Source of the DNA: Comamonadaceae bacterium
GTDB lineage: Bacteria; Pseudomonadota; Gammaproteobacteria; Burkholderiales; Burkholderiaceae_C
Direction of reading: 5' to 3'
Length of the DNA: 51,876 nucleotides
Assembly: GCA_027485285.1 (NCBI GenBank)
Contig: JAIXRH010000087.1
Location: 1-51,876, forward strand
Part shown: one piece after another, positions 32,740-40,200 of the stretch
Position numbering within the stretch: the first letter of the stretch is position 1
How the letters are laid out: each line of letters opens with the position of its first letter
The notes under the pieces: generated by a model
Database searches by the model: none
Told to the model about the DNA's origin: nothing
Seen by the model: the letters and a program-made list of their open reading frames with translations, nothing else
Made by a program: the position numbers and the translations under genes

Positions 32740-33813
32740 TTAAGCGTTTTGAGATGCTGGTGGGATTTTGAACAAGCGCTCTGCGTTGTCTTGAAAGAAC
32801 GCTTTGCGCACTTGCGGTGCCATGTCTAGGTTTTCCAACATCACCACTTCTTCTGGTACGTACTGGTAGGGGTAATCCATGGCGTAAAGCACACGATCTG
32901 GCCCCATGAAGTCTTGGGTGAATTTGAGTGCTGCACCCCACGCCACGCCGCTGTTGGTGATGTGGAAGTTCTCCCGCAGGTAGTCGCTGGGCTTCTTTTG
33001 GGTGGGCTGGATGCTCGGGTAGCGCTTGGATTTGACAGTCGCTGCGTGCATGTAGTCCAAACGATAAGCCCAAAACGGCAAGGCCTCACCCATGTGACCC
33101 AAAATGATTTGCAACTTGGGGAAGCGATCAAACACGCCAGAGGTGATCAGGCGCAGCGCGTGCAAACCTGTCTCAACACCAAAGCCATAAATCGCACCGT
33201 CTAAGCCCGCCTCAATGAAGTGCTGAATCATGCTGGCGGGCATGGCATTGGGGTGCAGGTAAATGGGCGTGTCCATTGCCTCGGCCGCTTCGAAGATCGG
33301 CCAAAACTTTTGATCTGACAAATACTCACCTTGGGTGTGTGAGTTGATCACCACCGAATGCATGTTGAGTTGATTCACACCACGCTGAATTTCTTTAGCC
33401 GCTGCCGCAGGGTCTTGAGGAGCGACGGCAATCATGCCCACCAAACGGTCGGGGTGGCGACGCATGGCATCGGCCAAGATGTCGTTGGCCACGGGGGCAA
33501 ACGCCACAGCCGTTTCTTTGTCCATGATCTGCACACCCGGTGAGGTCAAGCCAATGACTTGCACATCCACACCCGCCTCGTCCATGTGCTGCAAGCGCAG
33601 CGCATCTAAGTCAGTCAAGCAACGCATGATGTGTGTGGCGCGTTCACTCGGGCTGCTCATGTAGAAGCCCATCAGGTGTTTGAAGCCCGGATCGACATCT
33701 TTCTGCTTCAAGATCCGTTTAAAGATCTCCAACATTTCGGGGGGAGCAAACGCCTCTTCGGTGGCAATGCGTCGGTAGGGCCGTGTTGGCAGAGACGCAG
33801 AAATGATACTCAT
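32740..33813 (-). CDS. Amidohydrolase-superfamily decarboxylase, LigW (5-carboxyvanillate decarboxylase)-like
   Basis: The 357-residue protein belongs to the ACMSD/gamma-resorcylate decarboxylase branch. Recognised blocks are RIATEEAF (metal Glu19 or 20, with EEA instead of the ExH of many relatives), GFYMSSPSERAT, LTSPGVQ, INSHTQGEYL, a metal His187 in YLHP, His240 in LGHMGEALP, and Asp313 in YAMDYPYQYV. From memory these blocks match LigW of sphingomonads closely. LigW removes a ring carboxyl from 5-carboxyvanillate, using Mn2+ and no O2. A hydrolase or another phenolic-acid decarboxylase is possible. The start has GAGGAAG upstream. It lies 13 bp after the hydroxyacid dehydrogenase gene. 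Confidence 0.88.
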   Translation of the reverse strand: MSIISASLPTRPYRRIATEEAFAPPEMLEIFKRILKQKDVDPGFKHLMGFYMSSPSERATHIMRCLTDLDALRLQHMDEAGVDVQVIGLTSPGVQIMDKETAVAFAPVANDILADAMRRHPDRLVGMIAVAPQDPAAAAKEIQRGVNQLNMHSVVINSHTQGEYLSDQKFWPIFEAAEAMDTPIYLHPNAMPASMIQHFIEAGLDGAIYGFGVETGLHALRLITSGVFDRFPKLQIILGHMGEALPFWAYRLDYMHAATVKSKRYPSIQPTQKKPSDYLRENFHITNSGVAWGAALKFTQDFMGPDRVLYAMDYPYQYVPEEVVMLENLDMAPQVRKAFFQDNAERLFKIPPASQNA

Positions 33814-33826
33814 GGGCTTCCTCAAA

Positions 33827-34762
33827 TTATTGGCACTCAGGCACTGGGGTGGGCAAAGCTCTTTCTTCGAAAAAGGCTTGCAAGTTGTCAAGAGTCAATG
33901 CTGCCATGGCTTGACGTGTTTCGACTGTCGCGCTGGCGATATGCGGCGTCAGCACCACATTGGGCAAGCGGCGCAACTCGGGGTCAACGACGGGCTCATC
34001 CGCAAAAACATCCAGTGCAGCGCCTGAAATGAGTTTGTTTTTCAATGCTTGCACCAACACCGGTTGATCTACCACCGAACCACGTGCGATATTGATAAGA
34101 AAGCCTTTGGTGCCCAAGGCTTGCAACACCGAAGCGCCAATCAAATTTTTGGTGTCATCCCCGCCGGGTACGGCCACCACCAAGTACTCCACCTGTGCAG
34201 CCAAATCGCTCAGTGATTTTAAAAAAGTGTAGGGCAAGTCAGCCTTGGCAAAGCGACTGGTGTAGGCGATGCGCATATCAAATGCCGCTGCGCGTTTGGC
34301 AATCGCCCGGCCAATGCGCCCCATTCCCACAATGCCCAAGCGTGCGCCCGACACTTTGTGCATCAAAGCAAAATCATCGTCCACCCAATCGCCATTGCGC
34401 ACAAATTTGTCGGCTTGCGGTATGCGTCGACCAATAGATAACACCAGACCCATTGCCAAGTCAGCCACGTCATCGGTGAAGACGCCTGGCGTGTGCGTGA
34501 CCGTGATGCCTCTGTCGATGGCCTCCGCCACATCCACCCCGTCGTAGCCGACGCCACAAATGGCAATGAGCTTCACATGGGGCAACATCATCAGCAACCT
34601 TTTGTCGACCTTGGCTGCACCTGTGCCCACGACGGCTGTGACCTTGCTCAAGGCCCCCGGGTCTTTGATGTGGGTGTGGTCGTGGACGATGTAGTCAGCC
34701 TCTTGCAGCGCTTTCATCATGAACGGTGGCAAGGGCGAGACTTGCAGAATTTCGTGTGCCAT
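33827..34762 (-). CDS. D-isomer-specific 2-hydroxyacid dehydrogenase
   Basis: The 311-residue NAD(P)-dependent dehydrogenase has the Rossmann motif GIVGMGRIGRAIA and the catalytic set Arg in NIARGSVVD, Glu in DEPVVDPEL and His in TPHIAS. The family interconverts 2-hydroxy- and 2-oxoacids (glyoxylate/hydroxypyruvate, phenylpyruvate and others). In this cluster it could supply the 2-oxoacid for the ThDP enzyme, or detoxify one. It is the first gene of the minus-strand operon; start 34762 has GGAGG ten bases upstream, while a longer frame runs into the terminator region. Confidence 0.9.
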   Translation of the reverse strand: MAHEILQVSPLPPFMMKALQEADYIVHDHTHIKDPGALSKVTAVVGTGAAKVDKRLLMMLPHVKLIAICGVGYDGVDVAEAIDRGITVTHTPGVFTDDVADLAMGLVLSIGRRIPQADKFVRNGDWVDDDFALMHKVSGARLGIVGMGRIGRAIAKRAAAFDMRIAYTSRFAKADLPYTFLKSLSDLAAQVEYLVVAVPGGDDTKNLIGASVLQALGTKGFLINIARGSVVDQPVLVQALKNKLISGAALDVFADEPVVDPELRRLPNVVLTPHIASATVETRQAMAALTLDNLQAFFEERALPTPVPECQ

Positions 34763-34909
34763 GGCCGGGTCCTCCAACTGTCTTTTACATTCCCCTGACT
34801 CTAACCTTGGATTGGCCAACCGCACTGACTTTGCAGCGGTTGCCAAGCGACGCACCCCAAAACTCACGGGCAAGTCAAACGCGGACTTGCCCAATGCGAC
34901 GTTGACAAC
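34763..34909 (-). promoter_or_regulatory. Promoter region of the hydroxyacid dehydrogenase-LigW-Bug operon
   Basis: The stretch between the HiPIP terminator and the dehydrogenase start has no gene. Because a strong terminator lies just upstream, the six-gene operon must have its own promoter here. No consensus boxes were recognised with confidence. Confidence 0.35.
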
Positions 34910-34937
34910 AAAAAGGGAGCCCGAAGGCTCCCTTTTT
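34910..34937 (-). terminator. Rho-independent terminator downstream of the HiPIP gene
   Basis: AAAAAGGGAGCC (34910-34921) and GGCTCCCTTTTT (34926-34937) are perfect 12-bp arms around the stable tetraloop CGAA. The T-run lies at the end in both directions, so it can work on both strands; on the minus strand it ends the HiPIP transcript and insulates the catabolic operon. Confidence 0.93.
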
Positions 34938-34969
34938 GATGTGGCGCATGAACAGAGCCTAGGCTTGAA

Positions 34970-35287
34970 TTAAGCCTTTTTGGCGTAAGCCGAACACCAG
35001 CCTTTGCCAGCGACTTGCTTGCCAGCAAACAAGGGGCAGCCACCCGCTGCATCTGTGGCTTTGCCTTGAAACAAAGCGCAATTGCCACAAATCTGGCCAG
35101 CAGCGTATTTGGGCTGCTTGGTTTTGTCCACTTTGGTGGCGTCAGCTTTGTAGCTCAGGCCCACAGCTTGAGGATCGGCTTCGTTCACCATGGCGCCTTG
35201 CGCAGAAGCTGTAGTTGCAAAGGCTGCAACGCCCGCAACTGACATGGTTTGCATCATGAATACGCGACGGTTGGTTGGTTGGTTCAT
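34970..35287 (-). CDS. High-potential iron-sulfur protein (HiPIP)
   Basis: The 105-residue precursor has a Tat-type leader (NRRVFMMQ plus a hydrophobic stretch, cut after ASAQ) and a short mature domain with the four cysteines of a [4Fe-4S] HiPIP: CGNC, GGCP and GWCSAY. HiPIPs carry electrons in the periplasm, for example between the bc1 complex and terminal oxidases or reaction centres. Start 35287 has AGGAGA upstream. It has its own terminator and is divergent from pdxH. It might also accept electrons from the exported molybdenum hydroxylase, which lacks a cytochrome partner here; this is speculation. Confidence 0.92.
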   Translation of the reverse strand: MNQPTNRRVFMMQTMSVAGVAAFATTASAQGAMVNEADPQAVGLSYKADATKVDKTKQPKYAAGQICGNCALFQGKATDAAGGCPLFAGKQVAGKGWCSAYAKKA

Positions 35288-35425
35288 CAATGTTCTCCTG
35301 AGGAAAGTTTGAAACTGGGCCAGCAAATTCTAGCTAGCCCTATCTTAACGAGAGAATAAATGGTGCGATTGATTGACATCAAATAAAGGCTATGTGTGCT
35401 TTTTTTAAGCGCTATCCTTGAGGCC

Positions 35426-36064
35426 ATGAATGACATAGCCAACCTTCGCAAAAGCTACGAACGCGCCGAACTCAACGAGTCAGCCTCAGCCGCAGACCCC
35501 CTACAACAGTTCGACCTCTGGCTCAAAGAAGCCATCTCCGGCAAACTGCCCGAGCCCAACGCCATGACCTTGGCGACAGTGGGCAGCGACTTGCGGCCCA
35601 GCACACGTGTGGTGCTCATCAAGGGCTACGACGCTCGCGGCATGGTGTGGTTCACCAACTACAACAGCCGCAAGGGACAGCAACTGGCGGGCAACCCTTT
35701 TGCGGCACTTCAATTTCATTGGGTCGAACTCGAGCGCGTGGTGCGCATTGAAGGACGGGTGGAGAAAATCAGCGACGCAGAAAGTGATGCCTATTTCAAT
35801 AGCCGTCCCCTTGATTCGCGCATTGGCGCATGGGCCAGTCCGCAAAGCCAAGTGATTGAAGGGCGCGGCATCTTGGTGGCCAACGCCGCCAAATACGGCG
35901 CACAGTTTTTATTGCAACCGCCACGACCACCACACTGGGGCGGCTACCGATTGATCCCCGAACAGTGGGAGTTTTGGCAAGGCCGCAAGAGCCGTCTGCA
36001 TGACCGCTTGCGTTACCGCCCAACGGCCCAAGGTGCTTGGGTACGCGAACGACTCGCGCCATAA
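35426..36064 (+). CDS. pdxH: Pyridoxamine/pyridoxine 5'-phosphate oxidase
   Basis: The 212-residue FMN enzyme makes the cofactor pyridoxal 5'-phosphate. Family landmarks are present: [84 protein letters not shown] and the C-terminal [17 protein letters not shown] with RLAP at the end. Start 35426 (GAGG just upstream) fits the family; the ATG at 35396 adds 10 unrelated residues. Confidence 0.97.
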   Translation: MNDIANLRKSYERAELNESASAADPLQQFDLWLKEAISGKLPEPNAMTLATVGSDLRPSTRVVLIKGYDARGMVWFTNYNSRKGQQLAGNPFAALQFHWVELERVVRIEGRVEKISDAESDAYFNSRPLDSRIGAWASPQSQVIEGRGILVANAAKYGAQFLLQPPRPPHWGGYRLIPEQWEFWQGRKSRLHDRLRYRPTAQGAWVRERLAP

Positions 36065-36067
36065 AAC

Positions 36068-36091
36068 AAAAGCGGCACTTCGGCCGCTTTT
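36068..36091. terminator. Bidirectional terminator between pdxH and the TonB receptor gene
   Basis: AAAAGCGGC (36068-36076) and GCCGCTTTT (36083-36091) form a 9-bp stem with a 6-base loop and flanking A and T runs. It lies directly after pdxH and 21 bases beyond the stop of the convergent receptor gene, so it serves both. Confidence 0.9.
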
Positions 36092-36111
36092 GTCATGGGT
36101 CCGACTGAAAC

Positions 36112-38220
36112 TTAAAAGCTCACTTGAGCGCCAAGCTTCAAGTGACGCCCTGCGATAGGCGGCGCGTTGTCACGCATCGTTTGCGTCAGCACTGACGTGG
36201 ATGAATACGCCAGCTTGTTGGTGAGGTTGTCGAGCTTGGCAAACAACAGCCAATGCGTCGGGCCACTGTGGGTGTGATAGTTCAGCCCAGCGTTCCACAA
36301 CGTATGACCGGCGGTGGTGATGCCTGGATGCGTGCCGTTGTTGGGCACGCGGTTTTGAGCGGCCGCTTGCATGAACCCCAAACGTGCACCCCAAGCGTTG
36401 CGTGACCACACCGCGTCAGCGCCCACACGCATCGGGGCGATGCGGGGCATGGGGCTGTTGTGGGTCAAGTCTTGGGCGCGCACCACGTCGGCACGCAACT
36501 CCAGGTCCATCGCGCCATGTGCACCGTTGGATGTCAGCAGGGCATCTTGACCTGCCACCATGCGAATTTTGGCGGTGGATTCAATGCCATAGAAACGGGC
36601 ACGGACACCTTCAAATCGATAGTCTGGCATACCGCCAACGAAGCGATCTGTACCCGTGGGTTGCAAAGAGATGTAATTGGAAAACTTCGAAGCAAATCCA
36701 GTGATGCCAAATTTGTGCGCGCCTTGTTTCCACTCACCCCCCACATCGAGCTGTGTGCCTTTTTCCAAGCCGTTGGTGGGCTGACCTATTTCATAGGTAC
36801 CCGTTGCCGCGTGCTCCCCGTGGGCGTACAACTCATGGTCTTTGGGTGCACGCTGACTGGCGCTGAGATTGGTCGAGAGTTGCCATCCGTTTTGCGCCTC
36901 ACCTTGACGCAAATGACGCATGGCCCCTAAGGCCAAGCTCAGTGGCTTGAACTTTTGGGTTTGTGCAGGAATATCTGCTGACGGACCGCTGGATTCGAAG
37001 GATTGCACCGTCACGCTTTCTGCACGTGCGCCCGCACTCAGCTGGCCCCAGCTGGTTTTCAAGGCTTGGTAGGTAAACACGCCCTCACTGCGCGTGCGAC
37101 TGGGTGGCAAAAGCGTGTTCGTGCCATCGTCGGCCTTGGCTTGCAAATTGTTACGCTCACTTTGAATGCCAACGACACCATCCCATTGCATGCCATTGTT
37201 CAAGCGCTGGGCAGGTTGACGCCCCTCCAAACGCAGGTCATGGCCTTTATTTTTGAACGTTGACTCTGGACTTCCCGCATCAAATTCGGTGTGCGTGTAA
37301 TCGGTGCGGCCGAGTTGAAACTTCAGCTCTTGAAACACCCCCACTTCGCGCAACACACCTTCCATCACGTGATGGCGACGGCGCATGCCAATCTTCACCT
37401 CGGGCTCAGCCACTGTGCCGTAGGTACTGCGGTAGTCGCTGGTAGACACACCCAAATAACCACGGTCAAACAGCAGCGTGGCCCCCACTGCGCCACCCTT
37501 GCTGTTGCTTGCAGAGTTGCACACGCGGCGGCCATTTGACGGACCACCATCACCGCAGGTCATGCCTTTGGGCACTCGCAAGTTTTCGGTGCTGCGCTCA
37601 AACGCATCCACATGCAACACAAATTTGTCATGACCTGCCTCCACCATCGCGCCCGTGCTGCGCTCGTCGGCTGCACCGCCCGCACGCACTTCTGCTTTGC
37701 CCATCACGCCGCCTTTGGCGTCAAACATACGCTCGCGTGCGATGCGGTTGTCGATCACGTTGACCACGCCGCCTATGGCACTGCCGCCGTACAGCAAAGT
37801 GGCGGGGCCACGCAAGACTTCAATGCGCTCGGTGGTGAGGGGGTCTAAGGGCACAGCATGGTCGTTGCTCAGGCCAGACACATCCATGTTGGCCCCGCTG
37901 TTCTGCAAAATACGAATGCGGTCGCCGTCCATGCCACGAATCACAGGGCGGCCCACATTGGTGCCAAACGAAGCATTGGCAATGCCAGGTAAATTGTCGA
38001 GTGTTTCGCCCAAGGTGCTGCCTTGACGCTGGGTGAGTGCAGCGCCTGACAGTTGCTGCGCAGGCACCATCAAGTCGCTGCGCTCCAAGGTGCGTGCGGT
38101 GATGGTGACTTCATCCAAACGGTGACCGTCCGCCGTTTGTGCCCAAGCATGACCCAGGCCGATAGCGAGAAATGAATATGCAGCCGCCGCCAAGGCGCTG
38201 CGTTGAAAAACGTGTGTCAT
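36112..38220 (-). CDS. TonB-dependent outer membrane receptor (ZnuD-like)
   Basis: The 702-residue protein has a signal peptide ending in AWAQ, a plug domain with TLGETLDNLPGIANASFG, GRPVIRGMDGDRIRILQNSGANMDVSGLSNDHAVPLDPLTTERIEVLRGPATLLYGGSAIGGVVNVID, and a beta-barrel ending in the aromatic residue of QVSF. The plug phrase is typical of the receptor group that includes the zinc receptor ZnuD. Two cysteines in the predicted early extracellular loop (MTCGDGG and RVCNS) may form a disulfide. The metal ligand is not certain. It follows the DUF2946-like gene with 95 bp between and ends at a terminator. Confidence 0.9.
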   Translation of the reverse strand: MTHVFQRSALAAAAYSFLAIGLGHAWAQTADGHRLDEVTITARTLERSDLMVPAQQLSGAALTQRQGSTLGETLDNLPGIANASFGTNVGRPVIRGMDGDRIRILQNSGANMDVSGLSNDHAVPLDPLTTERIEVLRGPATLLYGGSAIGGVVNVIDNRIARERMFDAKGGVMGKAEVRAGGAADERSTGAMVEAGHDKFVLHVDAFERSTENLRVPKGMTCGDGGPSNGRRVCNSASNSKGGAVGATLLFDRGYLGVSTSDYRSTYGTVAEPEVKIGMRRRHHVMEGVLREVGVFQELKFQLGRTDYTHTEFDAGSPESTFKNKGHDLRLEGRQPAQRLNNGMQWDGVVGIQSERNNLQAKADDGTNTLLPPSRTRSEGVFTYQALKTSWGQLSAGARAESVTVQSFESSGPSADIPAQTQKFKPLSLALGAMRHLRQGEAQNGWQLSTNLSASQRAPKDHELYAHGEHAATGTYEIGQPTNGLEKGTQLDVGGEWKQGAHKFGITGFASKFSNYISLQPTGTDRFVGGMPDYRFEGVRARFYGIESTAKIRMVAGQDALLTSNGAHGAMDLELRADVVRAQDLTHNSPMPRIAPMRVGADAVWSRNAWGARLGFMQAAAQNRVPNNGTHPGITTAGHTLWNAGLNYHTHSGPTHWLLFAKLDNLTNKLAYSSTSVLTQTMRDNAPPIAGRHLKLGAQVSF

Positions 38221-38315
38221 CTGAGTTTCCTGCGAGGCTTTTAAAACGCCTCTGATGTGTTTGACAAAGACATGCCAGCGCGCCAGCGATCAAGCATGGC
38301 GAGCCGACTCAAAGT

Positions 38316-38726
38316 TCAATGCAAAACAGCAGGTGGCCCTCGGGCCGCATAAAAGCGCTCAAACAGCGCAAATCGTTCGTGCAGGGTTGCCGCCAGCCAA
38401 CTGAAGGCGGGCATCAGGGGCATCACTCGCAAAACAGGGGTTTGCAGGGCATCTGGACAACTTTGGTCAAACAGCTGACAGTCCACCGCATGGCTGTGGT
38501 CTCCCCACAAACGCTGCAAACCAGCCAGCAGATCTTGATCAGTAGCGGCAGTTGTGGCACCTTCCACTGCAACAGCCATGTGCGTGCCATGTGCATGGGC
38601 CACGCGGTGCAAAACGCCCACGGTTTGCACCAACACCAAGGCCGTCAGCAAGACCAGCACCATGCGTTGCAAACGGCGCAGGCGCAGGCTCAGCCCCAGC
38701 AACGACACATGCGGTGCATCAGCCAT
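38316..38726 (-). CDS. Small membrane-anchored His-rich protein (DUF2946-like)
   Basis: The protein has about 136 residues, with one N-terminal transmembrane or signal segment (MVLVLLTALVLVQTVGVL), histidine-rich patches (HRVAHAHGTH, GDHSH), two cysteines (CQLFDQSC) and a C-terminal ARGPPA. This pattern recalls DUF2946-type proteins often found next to TonB receptors or metal genes. Its role is unknown; metal binding in the periplasm is plausible. ATG at 38726 overlaps the msrA stop by 8 bp (alternative ATG at 38744). Confidence 0.65.
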   Translation of the reverse strand: MADAPHVSLLGLSLRLRRLQRMVLVLLTALVLVQTVGVLHRVAHAHGTHMAVAVEGATTAATDQDLLAGLQRLWGDHSHAVDCQLFDQSCPDALQTPVLRVMPLMPAFSWLAATLHERFALFERFYAARGPPAVLH

Positions 38727-39276
38727 GTCGCACCTTGTCGGCAAAAGTCTTCACAAACTTTTGCACCTTGGGCGCCACCACAAAAGTGCAATAGCCTTGG
38801 TGGGGGTTGAATTCAAAATAGTCTTGGTGGTAATCCTCGGCAGCTGAATAGTTGTTCAAAGTTGTCAGCTCGGTCACCACACGGCCTGACAACGCCGCAT
38901 TCACCTCGTCCAGCACCTGTTGCGCCACCTCGCGGTCGGCTTCGTCACTCACGTAAATGCCGCTGCGGTATTGCGTGCCGACATCGTTGCCTTGGCGGTT
39001 CAAGGTGGTGGGGTCGTGGATGACAAAGAAAATTTCCAGCACCTCACGCAAGCTGATGACCTGCGGGTCGTACACCAAGCGCACCACCTCGTTGTGGCCT
39101 GTTTGGCCTGTGCACACATCGGCATATGTGGGTTTCAAGGTGTGGCCATTGCAATAACCCGACTCCACATCCAACACACCCTTGACCCGCACAAAGACAG
39201 CTTCGGTACACCAAAAACAGCCTCCGCCCAAGGTGATGACTTGAGAATGTGCCTGGCCTGTCGTGGTGTGTGTCAT
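38719..39276 (-). CDS. msrA: Peptide methionine-S-sulfoxide reductase MsrA
   Basis: The 185-residue enzyme reduces methionine-S-sulfoxide in damaged proteins. The active-site motif GCFWC contains catalytic Cys20. Other family blocks are GVLDVESGYCNG, TGHNEVVRLVYDP, FFVIHDPTTLNRQGNDVGTQYRSGIY and AEDYHQDYF. The start codon lies only 6 bp from an array of 8-bp tandem repeats, and no strong ribosome-binding site is visible. It overlaps the DUF2946-like gene at its 3' end. Confidence 0.96.
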   Translation of the reverse strand: MTHTTTGQAHSQVITLGGGCFWCTEAVFVRVKGVLDVESGYCNGHTLKPTYADVCTGQTGHNEVVRLVYDPQVISLREVLEIFFVIHDPTTLNRQGNDVGTQYRSGIYVSDEADREVAQQVLDEVNAALSGRVVTELTTLNNYSAAEDYHQDYFEFNPHQGYCTFVVAPKVQKFVKTFADKVRHG

Positions 39277-39281
39277 ATTCT

Positions 39282-39310
39282 TTGATTCTATGATTCTATG
39301 ATTCTATGAT
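39282..39310 (+). promoter_or_regulatory. Candidate promoter of the ydcF-like gene inside the repeat array
   Basis: TTGATT (39282-39287) and TATGAT (39305-39310) are separated by exactly 17 bases, giving a plausible sigma-70 promoter whose boxes both belong to the tandem repeat. The gene start is 63 bp downstream. Confidence 0.45.
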
Positions 39311-39320
39311 TCTATGATTG
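39283..39320. repeat. 8-bp tandem repeat array (TGATTCTA, four full copies plus a partial)
   Basis: Four exact copies of TGATTCTA (39283-39314) are followed by TGATTG. The array lies between the divergent msrA and ydcF-like genes. Each unit holds TATGAT on the plus strand across the junction and TAGAAT on the minus strand, both one step from the -10 consensus. Short perfect arrays of this sort can change copy number by slippage. Confidence 0.95.
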
Positions 39321-39372
39321 TGTGCGCCAAGAGACAGATGCGCATGCCGTAGGAAGGCACACTGGAAAGAAC

Positions 39373-40146
39373 ATGGACACCCTGCTGGCTCTGAAGCCTA
39401 TTTTGACCGCACTGGTCTTGCCCGCCGCGAGTGGCTTGCTGGTTCTCTTTGCCTTGTTGTTTTGGGCTTGGCGCACCCGTGGACGGGCAAATGCTTGGCC
39501 TGTCGGTCTGGCTGGCGTGGCCACGTTGCTGATGTGGCTGCTGAGTTGCCAAGCCGTCGCCATTGGGCTGTCCGTGCATTTGCTGCCCCAAGTCACCCCC
39601 CTCAGCCCGAAAGATTTGGCGTCACAGCAGGTGCAAGCCATCGTGGTCTTGGGCGGCGGCGTCGAAAACAACGCTGTGGAATACAGCGGCCCCACGTTGT
39701 CGCCCGATACCATGTCGCGGTTGTTGTACGGCGTGTATTTGTCGCGCACCACGCAGCTCCCCATGGCTTACACCGGCGGCATTGGCTGGGCGGGCCTCAG
39801 CGGGCAAGCGTCTGAAGCCGAAGTGGCTGCATTGGCTTTGAGCCGTTTAGGTGCCCCCCCGCTACTCTGGCAAGAAAAACAATCGCGTGACACGCGCGAG
39901 AACGCGCGCCTCACTGCCGCCCTGCTCAAAAACGACGGCATCACGCGCATTGCCTTGGTGACCCACGCTTGGCACATGCCACGCAGCGTGCGGCAGTTTG
40001 AGGCAGCGGGCTTGACCGTTACCCCCGCCCCGATGGACTTTATCCGTAGCGATGCTGCACCGCTTTTGCAATGGCTGCCCAGCGGCAGCGGACTGCGAGA
40101 GAGTGCTTGGGTCATCAAGGAATGGCTGGGGCTGTTGCTCACTTAA
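39373..40146 (+). CDS. YdcF/DUF218-family membrane protein
   Basis: The 257-residue protein has two hydrophobic N-terminal segments (about 5-65), then a DUF218 domain: QAIVVLGGGVENNAVEY, SRLLYGVYLSRTTQLPMAYTGGIG, SRDTRENARLTAALLKNDGI and VTHAWHMPRSVRQFEAAGL. The family (ElyC, SanA, YdcF) is linked to envelope and peptidoglycan-precursor maintenance, though the reaction is poorly defined. Start 39373 has GGAAAGA upstream; an earlier frame start at 39322 overlaps the leader. Confidence 0.88.
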   Translation: MDTLLALKPILTALVLPAASGLLVLFALLFWAWRTRGRANAWPVGLAGVATLLMWLLSCQAVAIGLSVHLLPQVTPLSPKDLASQQVQAIVVLGGGVENNAVEYSGPTLSPDTMSRLLYGVYLSRTTQLPMAYTGGIGWAGLSGQASEAEVAALALSRLGAPPLLWQEKQSRDTRENARLTAALLKNDGITRIALVTHAWHMPRSVRQFEAAGLTVTPAPMDFIRSDAAPLLQWLPSGSGLRESAWVIKEWLGLLLT

Positions 40147-40163
40147 GAGCTCCAAAAAATTAA

Positions 40164-40195
40164 ACTGGTACATTGCTAACCAACCAGTCATTAGC
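40164..40195. promoter_or_regulatory. Candidate operator for the TetR regulator of the efflux operon
   Basis: Two overlapping inverted repeats lie directly upstream of the TetR start: ACTGGT-N13-ACCAGT (40164-40188) and GCTAA-N11-TTAGC (40175-40195). TACATT (40168-40173) could be a -10. A TetR dimer bound here would block its own operon. No clear ribosome-binding site precedes the start. Confidence 0.45.
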
Positions 40196-40200
40196 AGCTT

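Noticed and set aside
32714-33073. 120-residue N-terminal extension of the Bug protein frame
   Set aside because: It overlaps the LigW-like gene in another frame, has no family match, and the signal peptide with AGGAGA begins at 32713.
6926-34762. A recent horizontally acquired genomic island with mobility genes
   Set aside because: No integrase, transposase, tRNA edge or direct flanking repeats were seen, and base composition by eye resembles the flanks.
39283-39320. Tandem repeats as a CRISPR array
   Set aside because: Units are 8 bp with no spacers and no cas genes nearby; it is a simple-sequence repeat.
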